Positions 52,539 to 61,651 of a DNA stretch of 64,000 bases are shown one piece after another. Both the position numbers and the translations under genes were made by a program. The notes below the pieces were generated by a model. It was not told the origin of the DNA, ran no database searches, and saw only the letters and a program-made list of their open reading frames with translations. Origin of the DNA: UBA1672 sp964351365. Its GTDB lineage: Bacteria > Pseudomonadota > Alphaproteobacteria > Micavibrionales > Micavibrionaceae. The DNA lies in the NCBI GenBank assembly GCA_964351365.1, contig CAYGNP010000010.1, forward strand, positions 13,696 to 77,695, given 5' to 3'. Each line of letters starts with the position of its first letter. Within the stretch, counting starts at the first letter, position 1.

Positions 52539-53213
52539 TTATATCAGGCTCATTTTAAAGCCTATATCTGCGTTCTTTTCCCGGTCATATTTATAGCGCA
52601 TTGTTTCATCCCCTTTAGGCTTAATAAAGCTTGGCGGTTCAACGCGTTTTAGGACATCAACAGCGGTTGCGAGGACTTCTGTCATTGTGATTTTAGCATG
52701 TTGGATCTGTTTGCTGAGTTCTGTGAATGTGCGGGTAAAGGCTTCTTGTGCGATTTCTTTACCCATGATCATCATTTCAATAATTTCGCCAAATATGGGG
52801 GTTTTGCCCGCGACGCTTTGGTCAAATTTTTTGCTAATTGGCATGGTATCGAGTAGGGTTTTTTTCTTGCGTGTCGGTTTTTGGCCGCCGCCACTTCCAC
52901 TTTTGCCCTTGGAGCCTTTTTCGTCATCTTCATCTTCGTCTTTCTTGTTGTTTTCGTTGATTACTTTAATGTTAACGTAGCTTGGCATCTGAAAGCATAC
53001 GGGGTATTGTTTCGTAACTTCGGGGGCCAGAATTTTGCCACTTAGCCCAGGCCGGACATCAATTTTTATCATTTCAGGATTGCGCCAGTCGATCACAACA
53101 CAATGATTTTTGTATTCGCCAATTTGTTTGCAGGGCTTTACAATCCGCTTCCCCGGATATAATGAATCCTGAACTTCAATGTGATCCAGAAATTGCTTTA
53201 TGTTCACCTGCAT
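52539..53213 (-). CDS. Hypothetical protein
   Basis: A 224-residue protein that is not recognised. The N-terminal third looks like a beta-rich domain (CVVIDWRNPEMIKIDVRPGL, VCFQMPSYVNIKVI), the middle is a charged Lys/Asp/Gly linker, and the C-terminal half is helical (IFGEIIEMMIMGKEIAQEAF, ITMTEVLATAVDVLKRV). No signal peptide or membrane helix. The linker resembles flexible tethers between two folded parts. A good terminator follows. No function is proposed. Confidence 0.65.
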   Translation of the reverse strand: MQVNIKQFLDHIEVQDSLYPGKRIVKPCKQIGEYKNHCVVIDWRNPEMIKIDVRPGLSGKILAPEVTKQYPVCFQMPSYVNIKVINENNKKDEDEDDEKGSKGKSGSGGGQKPTRKKKTLLDTMPISKKFDQSVAGKTPIFGEIIEMMIMGKEIAQEAFTRTFTELSKQIQHAKITMTEVLATAVDVLKRVEPPSFIKPKGDETMRYKYDREKNADIGFKMSLI

Positions 53214-53394
53214 TGAGTGCTCCAGTATTTTACGGTCAATGACTCATTTAAATCACTTTACCATAATCTATTGAAAAGCTTAAAAATCGTTTAATTTTGC
53301 TGTTTATGCCCAGAAAATGATATTCTATTTTGCATAGTGGCATGAAGGCTTGCTATACTGGTGTTGGATATTAAAATTTGAGGTGAACCATAAA

Positions 53395-54105
53395 ATGAGA
53401 CGTTCTTTTTTGTATTCTGTAACAGGTGCTGTTTTTGTTGCTGCTATGCTCAGTCCGCTTCTTGGTCTTAATGCAGCGGAGATTTGGAACAGCCAGTCGA
53501 GAGATACCAAGAAAAAAAGCACTCTTTACAATACGCCCAAGGATTCCAAAATAGGGAAGGGGCCAACAACGATTTATAATCGTCAGTCTAACCCAGGTAT
53601 TGAAACTGCCAATGATGGGGGGCTTCGCTTAAAGCTAGAAGCGTATCAGAATATTCAAAAAGTTCAGCAGCACCCTTCTAAATTATGGCCTTTACTGTCA
53701 CCTCAGGCGCTTGAAAACAAGCAGACTGATATCGATATTGCCCTAGAAAACGGCTATAAGAGGCAGCTAGAAAGCGCGAAAAGCGTGACCAAGATGCTTA
53801 AAGAGGATGCTGTGTTAATTGCTAAGGCTGAGATTGAGCATCAGGAGAGAGTTGCCGCTTATTTTGAAGCACGTGCGCGCAAGGAAGAAGAGCGCTGGTT
53901 GAAAAAAGAGCGTGCCGTATACGGAACTGAGAGCGAAAGCGTTTCCAAGCGTTATACGGCAACATCAAGCGCGAGATCCTCCGCTGAGAGCGAGTTGTCT
54001 GAGAGTCAGTCAATTTCTTCGGCTAATAAGAGAAATTCTGGTCCGATAGAAAATAAACAGATTTTGAAAAAGCCAAAGCGTTTATTCAATGATCCCAATC
54101 GTTAA
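53395..54105 (+). CDS. Hypothetical secreted protein, helical
   Basis: A 236-residue protein with a signal peptide (RRSFLYSVTGAVFVAAMLSP up to about GLNAAE). The mature part is polar and largely helical, with a charged segment of likely coiled coil (EIEHQERVAAYFEARARKEE) and a Ser-rich tail. No family recognised. The frame is open from 53350, but ATG 53395, with GAGGTG 9 bases upstream, fits the signal peptide. It stands alone between a divergent unknown gene and the polysaccharide cluster. Confidence 0.65.
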   Translation: MRRSFLYSVTGAVFVAAMLSPLLGLNAAEIWNSQSRDTKKKSTLYNTPKDSKIGKGPTTIYNRQSNPGIETANDGGLRLKLEAYQNIQKVQQHPSKLWPLLSPQALENKQTDIDIALENGYKRQLESAKSVTKMLKEDAVLIAKAEIEHQERVAAYFEARARKEEERWLKKERAVYGTESESVSKRYTATSSARSSAESELSESQSISSANKRNSGPIENKQILKKPKRLFNDPNR

Positions 54106-54202
54106 TTCATCAACATGTCTTGTCTTCATGATTTAGCATAGCAGATTGTGCGTGCTCATTTATGTGCTAGGCTGATTTCACATTCATGTGATGGGGGATT
54201 GT

Positions 54203-55444
54203 ATGAGCGTTCGTGACGTGACGCATGATGGTTTGTTTTTTCGCATTGATGCCTATGATTACAGGCTGATTTGTTTTTTCTCTGCATGTTTGCTTTACGC
54301 GCTCTTCAGCTCTCCTACACCGGATCATTTTGGGCCTGTGGAGGCAATAATTGCGGCGCTTTTGTTTTGCAGCATTGGTTTTGGACGGTTGCAGAGCCTT
54401 TTTACGCGGTTAGAAAAACAGCGTTTTTGGAAAAGTGCAGGTCAGATTTTTATGATCTATGGACTGACAGTCCCGATTATTGGCGGGGTTATTGCGGGGC
54501 ATAATGTGGGGGCGATGTTTCGCGATATTGTGCCATTTTTACTATTGTTTTTGCCTTTGTTTCTTTTGCCGTTAATACGCGCCAGACCGCACTATTTCAG
54601 AAGCGTTGTGTTTGTAATTTTGCTGCTGGGGCTGATATTTTCGCTGCGCTCGCTTGTAATGCATTTTGGCTTTGCGTGCGCGATATGGTGCGGTGATAGC
54701 CTGCTGTATCTTGAAAATATGCCTACTGTTTTATTTAGTGCTTTGTTTTTGGTTGGCGCGGCGTTGCGTGTTATGTCCGGGGGGTTAACAGTTTATAATC
54801 TTGTTGTTTTTTGCGCTCTGCTCACGCTGAGTTTGCTGCCCATTACGGCGATGGTTATTACCGAGCAGCGCGCCAGTTTAGGCGCGGTTATGATTTATGT
54901 TTTTCTTGTGCAGGGGCTAGTGATTTACCGGAGTCCGGTTCGGGGGCTGAATACGCTGATTATAGGAATCTGCGCTCTGGCGTTTGTGCAAATTTCATTT
55001 TCATCTATTTACGGGGTTTTGAGCGAAAAAACACATAATGTGGGTTTGAACATGAGACCCCAGGAAATGGAGGCTGTCTGGGAGGTGGCGCGCGCAGAAT
55101 CGTTGTATTTTGTGTTTGGCCTTGGCTGGGGTGCAAGTTTTAACTCGCCGGCGGTCGGGGGATTAAATGTAGGGTTTACCCATAATTTTTTCTCTAGTGT
55201 TTTTTTGAAAATGGGTCTTGTTGGCGTTGTTTTATCTGTACTCTATGTGGCTGGGTTGTTAGAGCGTCTTGCGCGTGTTATCTTGCGCGCGCCGGTTATT
55301 GGTTTCGCATTATTAGCGCCAATTTTGATTGATCTTACTCTTTACGCCAGTTTTAAGTCATTTGATTTTGGTTTGATGCTTTTACTGATCTCGGGTTCTT
55401 TGGTATACTTCAGGCAGTCAGAACTTATACATAATTCCTCATAG
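54203..55444 (+). CDS. O-antigen polymerase/ligase-like membrane protein (Wzy/WaaL type)
   Basis: A 413-residue protein with about ten to eleven hydrophobic helices and a larger periplasmic loop late in the chain (SEKTHNVGLNMRPQEMEAVW, then GLGWGASFNSPAVGGLNVGFTHNFF). The TEQRASLGA segment and GxGxG...HNxF pattern are typical of the Wzy/O-antigen ligase superfamily, which polymerises or transfers lipid-linked oligosaccharides at the periplasmic face. ATG 54203 with GGGGGA upstream is preferred to the GTG at 54188. First gene of the polysaccharide cluster, 3 bases ahead of the GT4 gene. Confidence 0.78.
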   Translation: MSVRDVTHDGLFFRIDAYDYRLICFFSACLLYALFSSPTPDHFGPVEAIIAALLFCSIGFGRLQSLFTRLEKQRFWKSAGQIFMIYGLTVPIIGGVIAGHNVGAMFRDIVPFLLLFLPLFLLPLIRARPHYFRSVVFVILLLGLIFSLRSLVMHFGFACAIWCGDSLLYLENMPTVLFSALFLVGAALRVMSGGLTVYNLVVFCALLTLSLLPITAMVITEQRASLGAVMIYVFLVQGLVIYRSPVRGLNTLIIGICALAFVQISFSSIYGVLSEKTHNVGLNMRPQEMEAVWEVARAESLYFVFGLGWGASFNSPAVGGLNVGFTHNFFSSVFLKMGLVGVVLSVLYVAGLLERLARVILRAPVIGFALLAPILIDLTLYASFKSFDFGLMLLLISGSLVYFRQSELIHNSS

Positions 55445-55447
55445 CTC

Positions 55448-56677
55448 ATGCGCAGACCAACAATCTTATTGATGAACCGAGTATATCCGCCTGTGAAGGG
55501 TGCGACCGGGCGCATCGCGCGTGATTTTGCAGTTCATCTGGTCAAGGCGGGCTGGCATGTTACGGTCATTACTTCCGGGCCACATAAGGGCGAGCGGCGT
55601 GATAAGGGGGTGCGTATTATTATGGTTAAGGGGGCGGAAAAGCCCTCTGGTATGCGCGGATATATATGGGTGTGGCTCAAAATGTTTTTTTGCGGGCTAA
55701 GGCAATCTCGCCGGCATGTGATTATTACGATGAGCGATCCGCCTCTTTTTGCCCTTGCTGGCGCTTTGCTCTCGAAGCTTAAGAGGTGCCGTCATGTTAA
55801 CTGGTGTCAGGATGTCTATCCGGAGGTCCTGCCTGCTTTGGGGATGAAACCGTCTAAAATTTCTATGGGGTTTCTTAAAATGTTTCGGCGCATGAGTATG
55901 CGCATGAGTGATCGGGTCATTGTTTGTGGCCGGTGTATGCGCGATTATCTTATTAAGGACGGCTTGCGAGAGGATAAAATTGCGTTTGTTGCTAATTGGC
56001 CTGAGCTTGAGCTAACCGAGGAGAGTAGTGCCGCGAGTCCTTTTACCTCACCTGCCGAGCATGAAACGATAGCGCGTCCATTTGCGTCACTGAAGAAAGA
56101 GCGTCAGCGTTTTCGTGTTCTTTATGCCGGTAATATTGGCCTTGCGCATCCGGTTAATATTATTCTTGATGCGGCGCAGAGGCTTCAGGCGCAGGCGCGG
56201 GATATTGAATTTGTTTTTGTCGGCGATGGGGCGCGATTTGACTATATTGCGCAGGCGCGGGCGCAACGTCATCTTGATAATATTCGCTTGTTGCCCTATC
56301 AGCCGCTTTCGCGTTTGAGGGATGTGCTGGAAAGCGGGGACTTACATATCGTTTCTTTGCGCGGAGAGGCGGCAGGGTTTGTCGTGCCGAGCAAGCTATA
56401 TGCAACGCTGGCTGTGGGTCGCCCGTGTTTATTCATTGGGCCAACCGGCTCGGAAACGGCGCGGGTGATTGGGGAGTTCAAGTGCGGTTTGGTTATTCCG
56501 CAAAGTGATGTCGAGCATTTGATTGCCTCTATTATTCTTTACCGCAAAAACGGGGATGCCTGGTTTGAAGCACATCAGGGGGCCTTGCGGGCGCGCGAGC
56601 TTTTTAAACCGCAGGTGATGATGGAGCAATTGAAAAAGGAGATTTGGGCTATTGTGAAGGACGATCTTCGTGTTTAA
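55448..56677 (+). CDS. Glycosyltransferase family 4 (WcaI-like)
   Basis: A 409-residue GT-B enzyme. The N-terminal half starts ILLMNRVYPPVKGATGRIAR; the C-terminal half has FRVLYAGNIGLAHPVNIILD, VFVGDGARFDYI, IRLLPYQPLSRLRDVLES and HIVSLRGEAAGFVVPSKLYA, as in GT4 enzymes related to colanic acid WcaI. It should add a sugar from a nucleotide donor to a lipid-linked acceptor at the cytoplasmic face. Donor sugar not evident. It is followed by the Wzz gene after 24 bases. Confidence 0.88.
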   Translation: MRRPTILLMNRVYPPVKGATGRIARDFAVHLVKAGWHVTVITSGPHKGERRDKGVRIIMVKGAEKPSGMRGYIWVWLKMFFCGLRQSRRHVIITMSDPPLFALAGALLSKLKRCRHVNWCQDVYPEVLPALGMKPSKISMGFLKMFRRMSMRMSDRVIVCGRCMRDYLIKDGLREDKIAFVANWPELELTEESSAASPFTSPAEHETIARPFASLKKERQRFRVLYAGNIGLAHPVNIILDAAQRLQAQARDIEFVFVGDGARFDYIAQARAQRHLDNIRLLPYQPLSRLRDVLESGDLHIVSLRGEAAGFVVPSKLYATLAVGRPCLFIGPTGSETARVIGEFKCGLVIPQSDVEHLIASIILYRKNGDAWFEAHQGALRARELFKPQVMMEQLKKEIWAIVKDDLRV

Positions 56678-56701
56678 TGTTTTCGGAGAGGAGCGGGTGA
56701 C

Positions 56702-57526
56702 ATGAGTACAGGTGCTGGAGCGGAAAAAACGCTGTTTGATGTTTTGGGTGATGCCTGGCGGGCTAAGGTTTATATGTTTGTGTTTGGCGCGGCCGGGTTT
56801 ATCTGCGCGCTGGCGTTTTTGTTTTTGGCGCGTCCGCATTACCGCGCAGAGATGGTTGTTGCGCCTGCGCATCCCTTTGTACAAAGTATTAGCTCACCGT
56901 CGCAGATTGGTGAAGGCGCCATTCAGGTTCAGGGTCAGGATCTGAGCGGTAGTGCATCTTTTGTAAGGTTCGAGCAGATTATCAGAGGAGCCGGTCTTGC
57001 GGCGGCTTTATTGAATGATTCCAAAGTTCTTGAAGGTTTGATTGATGATCAGAGATTTGTGTTTTCCAAACCTATGGGAGGCTGGTCAGCGGAAAAATTA
57101 TCGGAATATTTGAAGCGGCGGGTTCATGTTGAGCCGGTGAGTGGGACGGGGCTGCGGCGGATTGTTTATTATCATGTGAACGCCGATTTTGCTGTTTATT
57201 TTATCGCGCGTTTGCATGAGTTGAGCGATGGGCAGATCAGGCGAGACATTCTTTTGCAGACGAATGAGCGTATTGCGTATTTAAACGAGGCTTTGGGGAA
57301 GGTGTTGAACCCTGAGCATAAGCGCAGTCTGGCGGTGTTGTTAATGGAGCAGGAGCGCATGAAAATGCTGGTTTCTCTTGATCAGCCGTTCGCAGCTACG
57401 GTTATTGAGCCTGCTTTTGTGTCCTCACGTCCGCGATGGCCTGACCCATTTTTGATCTATAGCGTTTTTGTCTTTCTGGGGCTTGTTGCCGGATTTGTTG
57501 TGCATGGTTTGCGCCGTGGAGGATAA
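56702..57526 (+). CDS. Wzz-type polysaccharide chain-length/co-polymerase protein
   Basis: A 274-residue protein with a transmembrane helix near each end (VYMFVFGAAGFICALAFLFL at about 24-43; FLIYSVFVFLGLVAGFVVHG near the C-terminus) and a periplasmic domain between, starting RPHYRAEMVVAP, the typical Wzz layout with VIEPAFVSSRPRWPDP before the second helix. There is no fused tyrosine kinase and none nearby. It would set chain length for the Wzy-like polymerase and work with the SLBB export protein. GGAG lies upstream of ATG 56702. Confidence 0.85.
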   Translation: MSTGAGAEKTLFDVLGDAWRAKVYMFVFGAAGFICALAFLFLARPHYRAEMVVAPAHPFVQSISSPSQIGEGAIQVQGQDLSGSASFVRFEQIIRGAGLAAALLNDSKVLEGLIDDQRFVFSKPMGGWSAEKLSEYLKRRVHVEPVSGTGLRRIVYYHVNADFAVYFIARLHELSDGQIRRDILLQTNERIAYLNEALGKVLNPEHKRSLAVLLMEQERMKMLVSLDQPFAATVIEPAFVSSRPRWPDPFLIYSVFVFLGLVAGFVVHGLRRGG

Positions 57527-58343
57527 GATTCCCCTCAGCGTTCTGGTGGTTACCAAGAATGAGGCGAGACGCATTGCGCGCTGTATTCAGGCTTTGCATG
57601 ATTTTTCGGACGTGATCGTTATTGATTCAAATAGCATTGATAAAACCATGGAAATCGCTCGGGATATGGGGTGTGAGGTTGTGCCCTATCACTGGGATGG
57701 GCGATATCCCAAGAAGCGGCAGTGGTGTCTGGATCGTTTGCCGATTAAACATGATTGGGTGTTCTGGGTTGATGCGGATGAGATCGTGACGCCGCAGTTA
57801 ACAGCAGAGATTAGGGAGCTGTTTTCTTCGGTGCCTACATGCGCCGGGTATTTTGTGAAGGGGCGCTATCTTTGGCGCGGCAAGGTTTTGCAGCACGGAT
57901 TATATAATAACAAGCTTGCGTTGTTTGATCGGCGCAAGATGTGTTTTCCGGTGGTTGATGATCTGGAGTGTCCAGCGATCGGGGAAATTGAGGGGCATTA
58001 TCAGCCGGTGTTCAGGCAAGAATGTCATGGAGAAGCGTTAGGGCAGATTAAAGCGTCTTTGCTCCATTATGCGTATGATGATAAAAAGCAATGGGCTGCG
58101 CGTCATGAGCGCTATGCGCTATGGGAGGCGCACATGAACCATAAATGCGCCTGGCCGTGTGACCCTGTTTTTTGGCGTGAGCGGGTCAAGCGTGCAATGC
58201 GACGGTCCATGTTCAGGGGCTGGGCCATGTTCCTATATTCCTATGTTCTCAAGTTTGGTTTTTTGGACGGGGAGGCTGGCTACCTCTTCGCCTTAAGCCG
58301 AAAGCATTATTGCGATATGGTTTTGCGGGCGATGAGGCGGTAG
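57504..58343 (+). CDS. Glycosyltransferase family 2 (WaaE/KdtX-like)
   Basis: A 279-residue GT-A enzyme. The start PLSVLVVTKNEARRIARCIQ, DVIVIDSNSIDKT and the metal-site DWVFWVDADEIVTP (DxD) mark a WaaE/KdtX-like glucosyltransferase, with FVKGRYLWRGKVLQHG and HYAYDDKKQWAARHERYALW downstream. ATG 57504 overlaps the end of the Wzz gene by 23 bases; GTG 57516 is another option. Its 3' end overlaps the convergent GT2 gene by 37 bases. Confidence 0.88.
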   Translation: MVCAVEDKIPLSVLVVTKNEARRIARCIQALHDFSDVIVIDSNSIDKTMEIARDMGCEVVPYHWDGRYPKKRQWCLDRLPIKHDWVFWVDADEIVTPQLTAEIRELFSSVPTCAGYFVKGRYLWRGKVLQHGLYNNKLALFDRRKMCFPVVDDLECPAIGEIEGHYQPVFRQECHGEALGQIKASLLHYAYDDKKQWAARHERYALWEAHMNHKCAWPCDPVFWRERVKRAMRRSMFRGWAMFLYSYVLKFGFLDGEAGYLFALSRKHYCDMVLRAMRR

Positions 58344-59128
58344 AGGGATTTTATCGCGCGGTAACCCCATGGGCAAAAGCGCCTTAGGTTCCAAGAGATT
58401 GCTTGAATGCAAAGGATGTAGAGGTTTTTGTGTACAGGCACGAGTTCGAGCTTTTCGCGAATTATGAATTGTTCCTTGCGTCCCAAAGCGGCGTTTTTTT
58501 GAGATAGTCCGCCTTGTTCAAAAATGCAGATCGGTTTTGGGATATAAATTATTTTTTTGGCCTTTTGTAAAAAACGCAGCGTGAAATCGTAATCCGAGGC
58601 AATGGTGTACAGCAGGCTGTAGTGCATTTTGAAATCACGAATTGTATGGCGGCGGTATAGCATGGATTGATGATGTGTGATCATGCCCCAGGCGATGTCC
58701 TTATATCTGCGTGCAGTTTTGTATTGCGGGTCGAGGGCGTCGCCATAGATGAATTCGGGCTTTGATTGGGTGTGTTTTGATATGGTTTCAAGGGTGTCGC
58801 TTTGGGCAAGCTGATCGCCGGCATTAAGGAATAAAATATAGTGGCCGCGCGCTTTTTCTATGCCTTTGTTCATGGCATCATACAGGCCATCATCAGGTTC
58901 GCTGAGGAATTGAAATGGGTGTTGTTGTGTACGGGTTTCGCTGCGGTGTTTGCGCAGGAATTCGAGGGTCTCATCGGTTGAGCCTCCATCGATGACGATC
59001 CATTCAAAACTATCAAAGTTCTGGTTTTTGATTGAGCCGTAAGTTTTTATAAGCCCGTCGTAGTTGTTTAGAGTGATCGTCACAAGTGTGAAGAGGGGAA
59101 ATTTTTTCTTATGTAGCAGGGCGGTCAT
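58307..59128 (-). CDS. Glycosyltransferase family 2 (WcaE/WcaA-like)
   Basis: A 273-residue GT-A enzyme with FTLVTITLNNYDGLIKTYGS, WIVIDGGSTDETLEFL, the DxD-region FLSEPDDGLYDAMNKGIEKA and HYILFLNAGD, and the later HQSMLYRRH and DYDFTLRFLQ, as in colanic-acid-type GT2 enzymes. It lies 3 bases after the SLBB export gene on the minus strand and overlaps the convergent GT2 gene tail to tail. Confidence 0.9.
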   Translation of the reverse strand: MTALLHKKKFPLFTLVTITLNNYDGLIKTYGSIKNQNFDSFEWIVIDGGSTDETLEFLRKHRSETRTQQHPFQFLSEPDDGLYDAMNKGIEKARGHYILFLNAGDQLAQSDTLETISKHTQSKPEFIYGDALDPQYKTARRYKDIAWGMITHHQSMLYRRHTIRDFKMHYSLLYTIASDYDFTLRFLQKAKKIIYIPKPICIFEQGGLSQKNAALGRKEQFIIREKLELVPVHKNLYILCIQAISWNLRRFCPWGYRAIKSLYRLIARKTISQ

Positions 59129-59131
59129 CGA

Positions 59132-61576
59132 TCAGTCTTTGATATCATCAATAAAGACGGCAGTTACGGCAAGGTTTCCGATAATCTGGCCGACTTCTTT
59201 TGCGCTTTCTAGGAACTTAAACGGTTTGGGGTCAAGTGGTACGATGATCGTTGAGCCGGGGGGGATAAAGATGGGCGTATGGTTCCATGCGCTAACCTTT
59301 AGAGGTTCTGCGCTGCCGTCCGGATAGAGTACAAAGGCGCGGTTTTTATCTGCGGTTTTTGTGAAGCCTCCGGCTTCGCGGATATAATCGATTGGGTCTT
59401 TGTCTTTGCGGAATTGCAGAGCGGCGGGGGAGAACACTTCTCCGCGTACGCGCACTGTTAACGGGCGTTTAGGGATGTAAATTTTATCACCGTTTTCCAG
59501 CAGCATATCAAGTTCGGGGTTAACGGAGAGGATTGCGGGGTCCGTTTCCACGGTGATGCGCCCGACGGTTTGGATGGTGCTGAGCTCTTGTGCAAGATTT
59601 CGAACCATTTCGATTTGATCCGGGTTTGGCGGGTTTTTGTCTTTTTCAATGGAGACTGCGAGTTGGCGTTCAAGATTGCGCGCTGTTGTCAGGTTGTTTA
59701 ATTGTTCGGCGCGGCGTTCTGATTCGCGGCTGAAGATTGTGCCAGAGGGGTAGGATTGTTCTGTCAGTCCGCCTGCGCGCTCCATGAGAGATGAAACAGT
59801 ATCGCCGGGCAGGAGATCATATTCGCCGGGATAAAGGACTTCGCCAATAATCAAGACACTATTTTCTTTGACCTTTTGGTGCTTCTGGTTGATGCGCACT
59901 GCATCGCCGGGGGAGAGGGCGATTTCTTGTGGGTGTGTGTATTCACTTGCCTGCGGATTGATGGAGAGTGATGTTCTGAATGTCTGAGTTTGAGGTTCAT
60001 CACCTAGATTTTGACCCAAGGCTTTTGAAATGATTTCAACGTTGTCTAAATTTGCATCAAGAGCTAATCCGCCTGCCGCGGCAAGGAGCGATTCGAGGGT
60101 TACGCCCTTTGCAACCGGGTAGGGGCCGGGTTTGCGCACGGCGCCGCGAAGGTAGAGGGACTGTTCCTTGAGGAAGAGTTCGAGAAGGTCATCATTTTCA
60201 ACAAAATTTCCCATTTTCTTGATGAGGGTAATCGATTTTTCAGCCTTGTCCGTATCGTTAATTTTTTTATTATAAACACTTGATATATATTCATTAGATA
60301 GCAATACGACTTTGTCGCTTTCTTGTAATTTTATGTCTGTTTTTTTATTCAAAACGGAGCTTATCGAAAAAGGGATGAATTTGCTTGAAAGAGTGGTCTT
60401 GTCATGGCGCTGGATGATGCCAATAAGGGGGTAGGTATCGCTAAAAAAGACGGTTTGATCGTTCAAAAGGTCTGAAAGATTTCCTGTTTTGCTCAAACTG
60501 TACAGCCCGGGCTTGCGGGTGTGGCCTGTTAGCTCGATCGAGTCAGTTTTTTGGTTGATGCTTCGGTTCACACTCAGGATTGACCCGTTTTGGAAAACCG
60601 ATTTTTCGTAGTTGGAAATTTCCTCAACATTGTCTTCTCCGGTTTTGTTCGTGCTGATATGCATGAACCGATTCTGCCCCGAAGACAGGGCGCCGCCAGA
60701 CAGGGCGAGGGCCTGATTGAGGGTAAGTTTTTGATCTGAGATTTCGAAAATTCCGGGGCGTTTTACATCACCTGCTATGGCCAAAGTGGGGCCGATTGGC
60801 GGAATCACAATGCGGTCGCCATCGCGCAGCATGATGTCTGTTTTCATGGGCTCGTTCATCATCAGGCTGTAGAGGTCAATTTGTGTGCTGTTTCCACGGC
60901 GGATGAGTTTAATATTTCTTAAGCTGCCTTGTTTTTGTACGCCACCGCCAGCGCGCAAAGCGTCCAGGACCGTGTTAAAGGCATTCATTGTTTTTAATCC
61001 GGGATCATTGACATGACCAATCACGAGAACGCCGATCTGTTTGATCGCAGAGAGTGAGATATAGGCCTGTGTATTGGGCATCTCGGCGGTTTTTCTGTTT
61101 ACGCTTTCACGGAGATCAGAAATGCTGAGGCCTACCGCATTGATGGGGGCGAAATCTTTTATCAGGATGATTCCGCTTGGGTCAATTTTATATGTTCCTT
61201 GGTCGTTTCTCTGGCCTGTAAAGGTTATGTGCAGCTCGTCACCACTTGCGAGGATGTAATCATCCTGCACGCTGCCGTTTGGTGTACTCAGGGATGCCGT
61301 TTCTTTTATATTTTGATCGAAAAGATCATAGCCGAATTGACGAGGGGCATCTGGCAGGCGCTCCTGATAGAGTTTTTCTAGCGCGGAGGGGGCTTCCTCT
61401 TCTTGAGGATCTAATATGTCCTCAATGCGCGGCAGAGCATCGTTATTTGTGTTTTCAGCATCTTGTAATTCTTCTCCCAGAGAGAACCACGGCGGCGGAG
61501 AAGATGGCACTTGTGCCAAGGCTGGACAGGAGAGCGCCGTACAGAGAAGGAGTTGGAGTTTGATCCGTCTGATCAT
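59132..61576 (-). CDS. Large polysaccharide export protein with multiple SLBB domains (Wza-like)
   Basis: An 814-residue exported protein, about twice the size of Wza. A signal peptide (RRIKLQLLLCTALSCPALAQ) is followed by a Poly_export domain (DDYILASGDELHITFTGQRN, then YKIDPSGIILIKDFAPINAV) and about six SLBB-type repeats (IGVLVIGHVNDPGLKTMNAF, LAIAGDVKRPGIFEIS, IELTGHTRKPGLYSL, LYLRGAVRKPGPYPVAKG, VLIIGEVLYPGEYDLLPGD, LTVRVRGEVFSPAALQF). No Cys follows the signal cleavage site, so it is not an obvious lipoprotein. ATG 61576 has GGA 7 bases upstream. It should form the outer membrane route for the polymer. Confidence 0.9.
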   Translation of the reverse strand: MIRRIKLQLLLCTALSCPALAQVPSSPPPWFSLGEELQDAENTNNDALPRIEDILDPQEEEAPSALEKLYQERLPDAPRQFGYDLFDQNIKETASLSTPNGSVQDDYILASGDELHITFTGQRNDQGTYKIDPSGIILIKDFAPINAVGLSISDLRESVNRKTAEMPNTQAYISLSAIKQIGVLVIGHVNDPGLKTMNAFNTVLDALRAGGGVQKQGSLRNIKLIRRGNSTQIDLYSLMMNEPMKTDIMLRDGDRIVIPPIGPTLAIAGDVKRPGIFEISDQKLTLNQALALSGGALSSGQNRFMHISTNKTGEDNVEEISNYEKSVFQNGSILSVNRSINQKTDSIELTGHTRKPGLYSLSKTGNLSDLLNDQTVFFSDTYPLIGIIQRHDKTTLSSKFIPFSISSVLNKKTDIKLQESDKVVLLSNEYISSVYNKKINDTDKAEKSITLIKKMGNFVENDDLLELFLKEQSLYLRGAVRKPGPYPVAKGVTLESLLAAAGGLALDANLDNVEIISKALGQNLGDEPQTQTFRTSLSINPQASEYTHPQEIALSPGDAVRINQKHQKVKENSVLIIGEVLYPGEYDLLPGDTVSSLMERAGGLTEQSYPSGTIFSRESERRAEQLNNLTTARNLERQLAVSIEKDKNPPNPDQIEMVRNLAQELSTIQTVGRITVETDPAILSVNPELDMLLENGDKIYIPKRPLTVRVRGEVFSPAALQFRKDKDPIDYIREAGGFTKTADKNRAFVLYPDGSAEPLKVSAWNHTPIFIPPGSTIIVPLDPKPFKFLESAKEVGQIIGNLAVTAVFIDDIKD

Positions 61577-61651
61577 TTTATTTCCGCAAAAGGATATCGT
61601 TGTGCACACACTTGTAGGAGTTTACCTAAAAATGCGGTTTTTGTGAATCCC

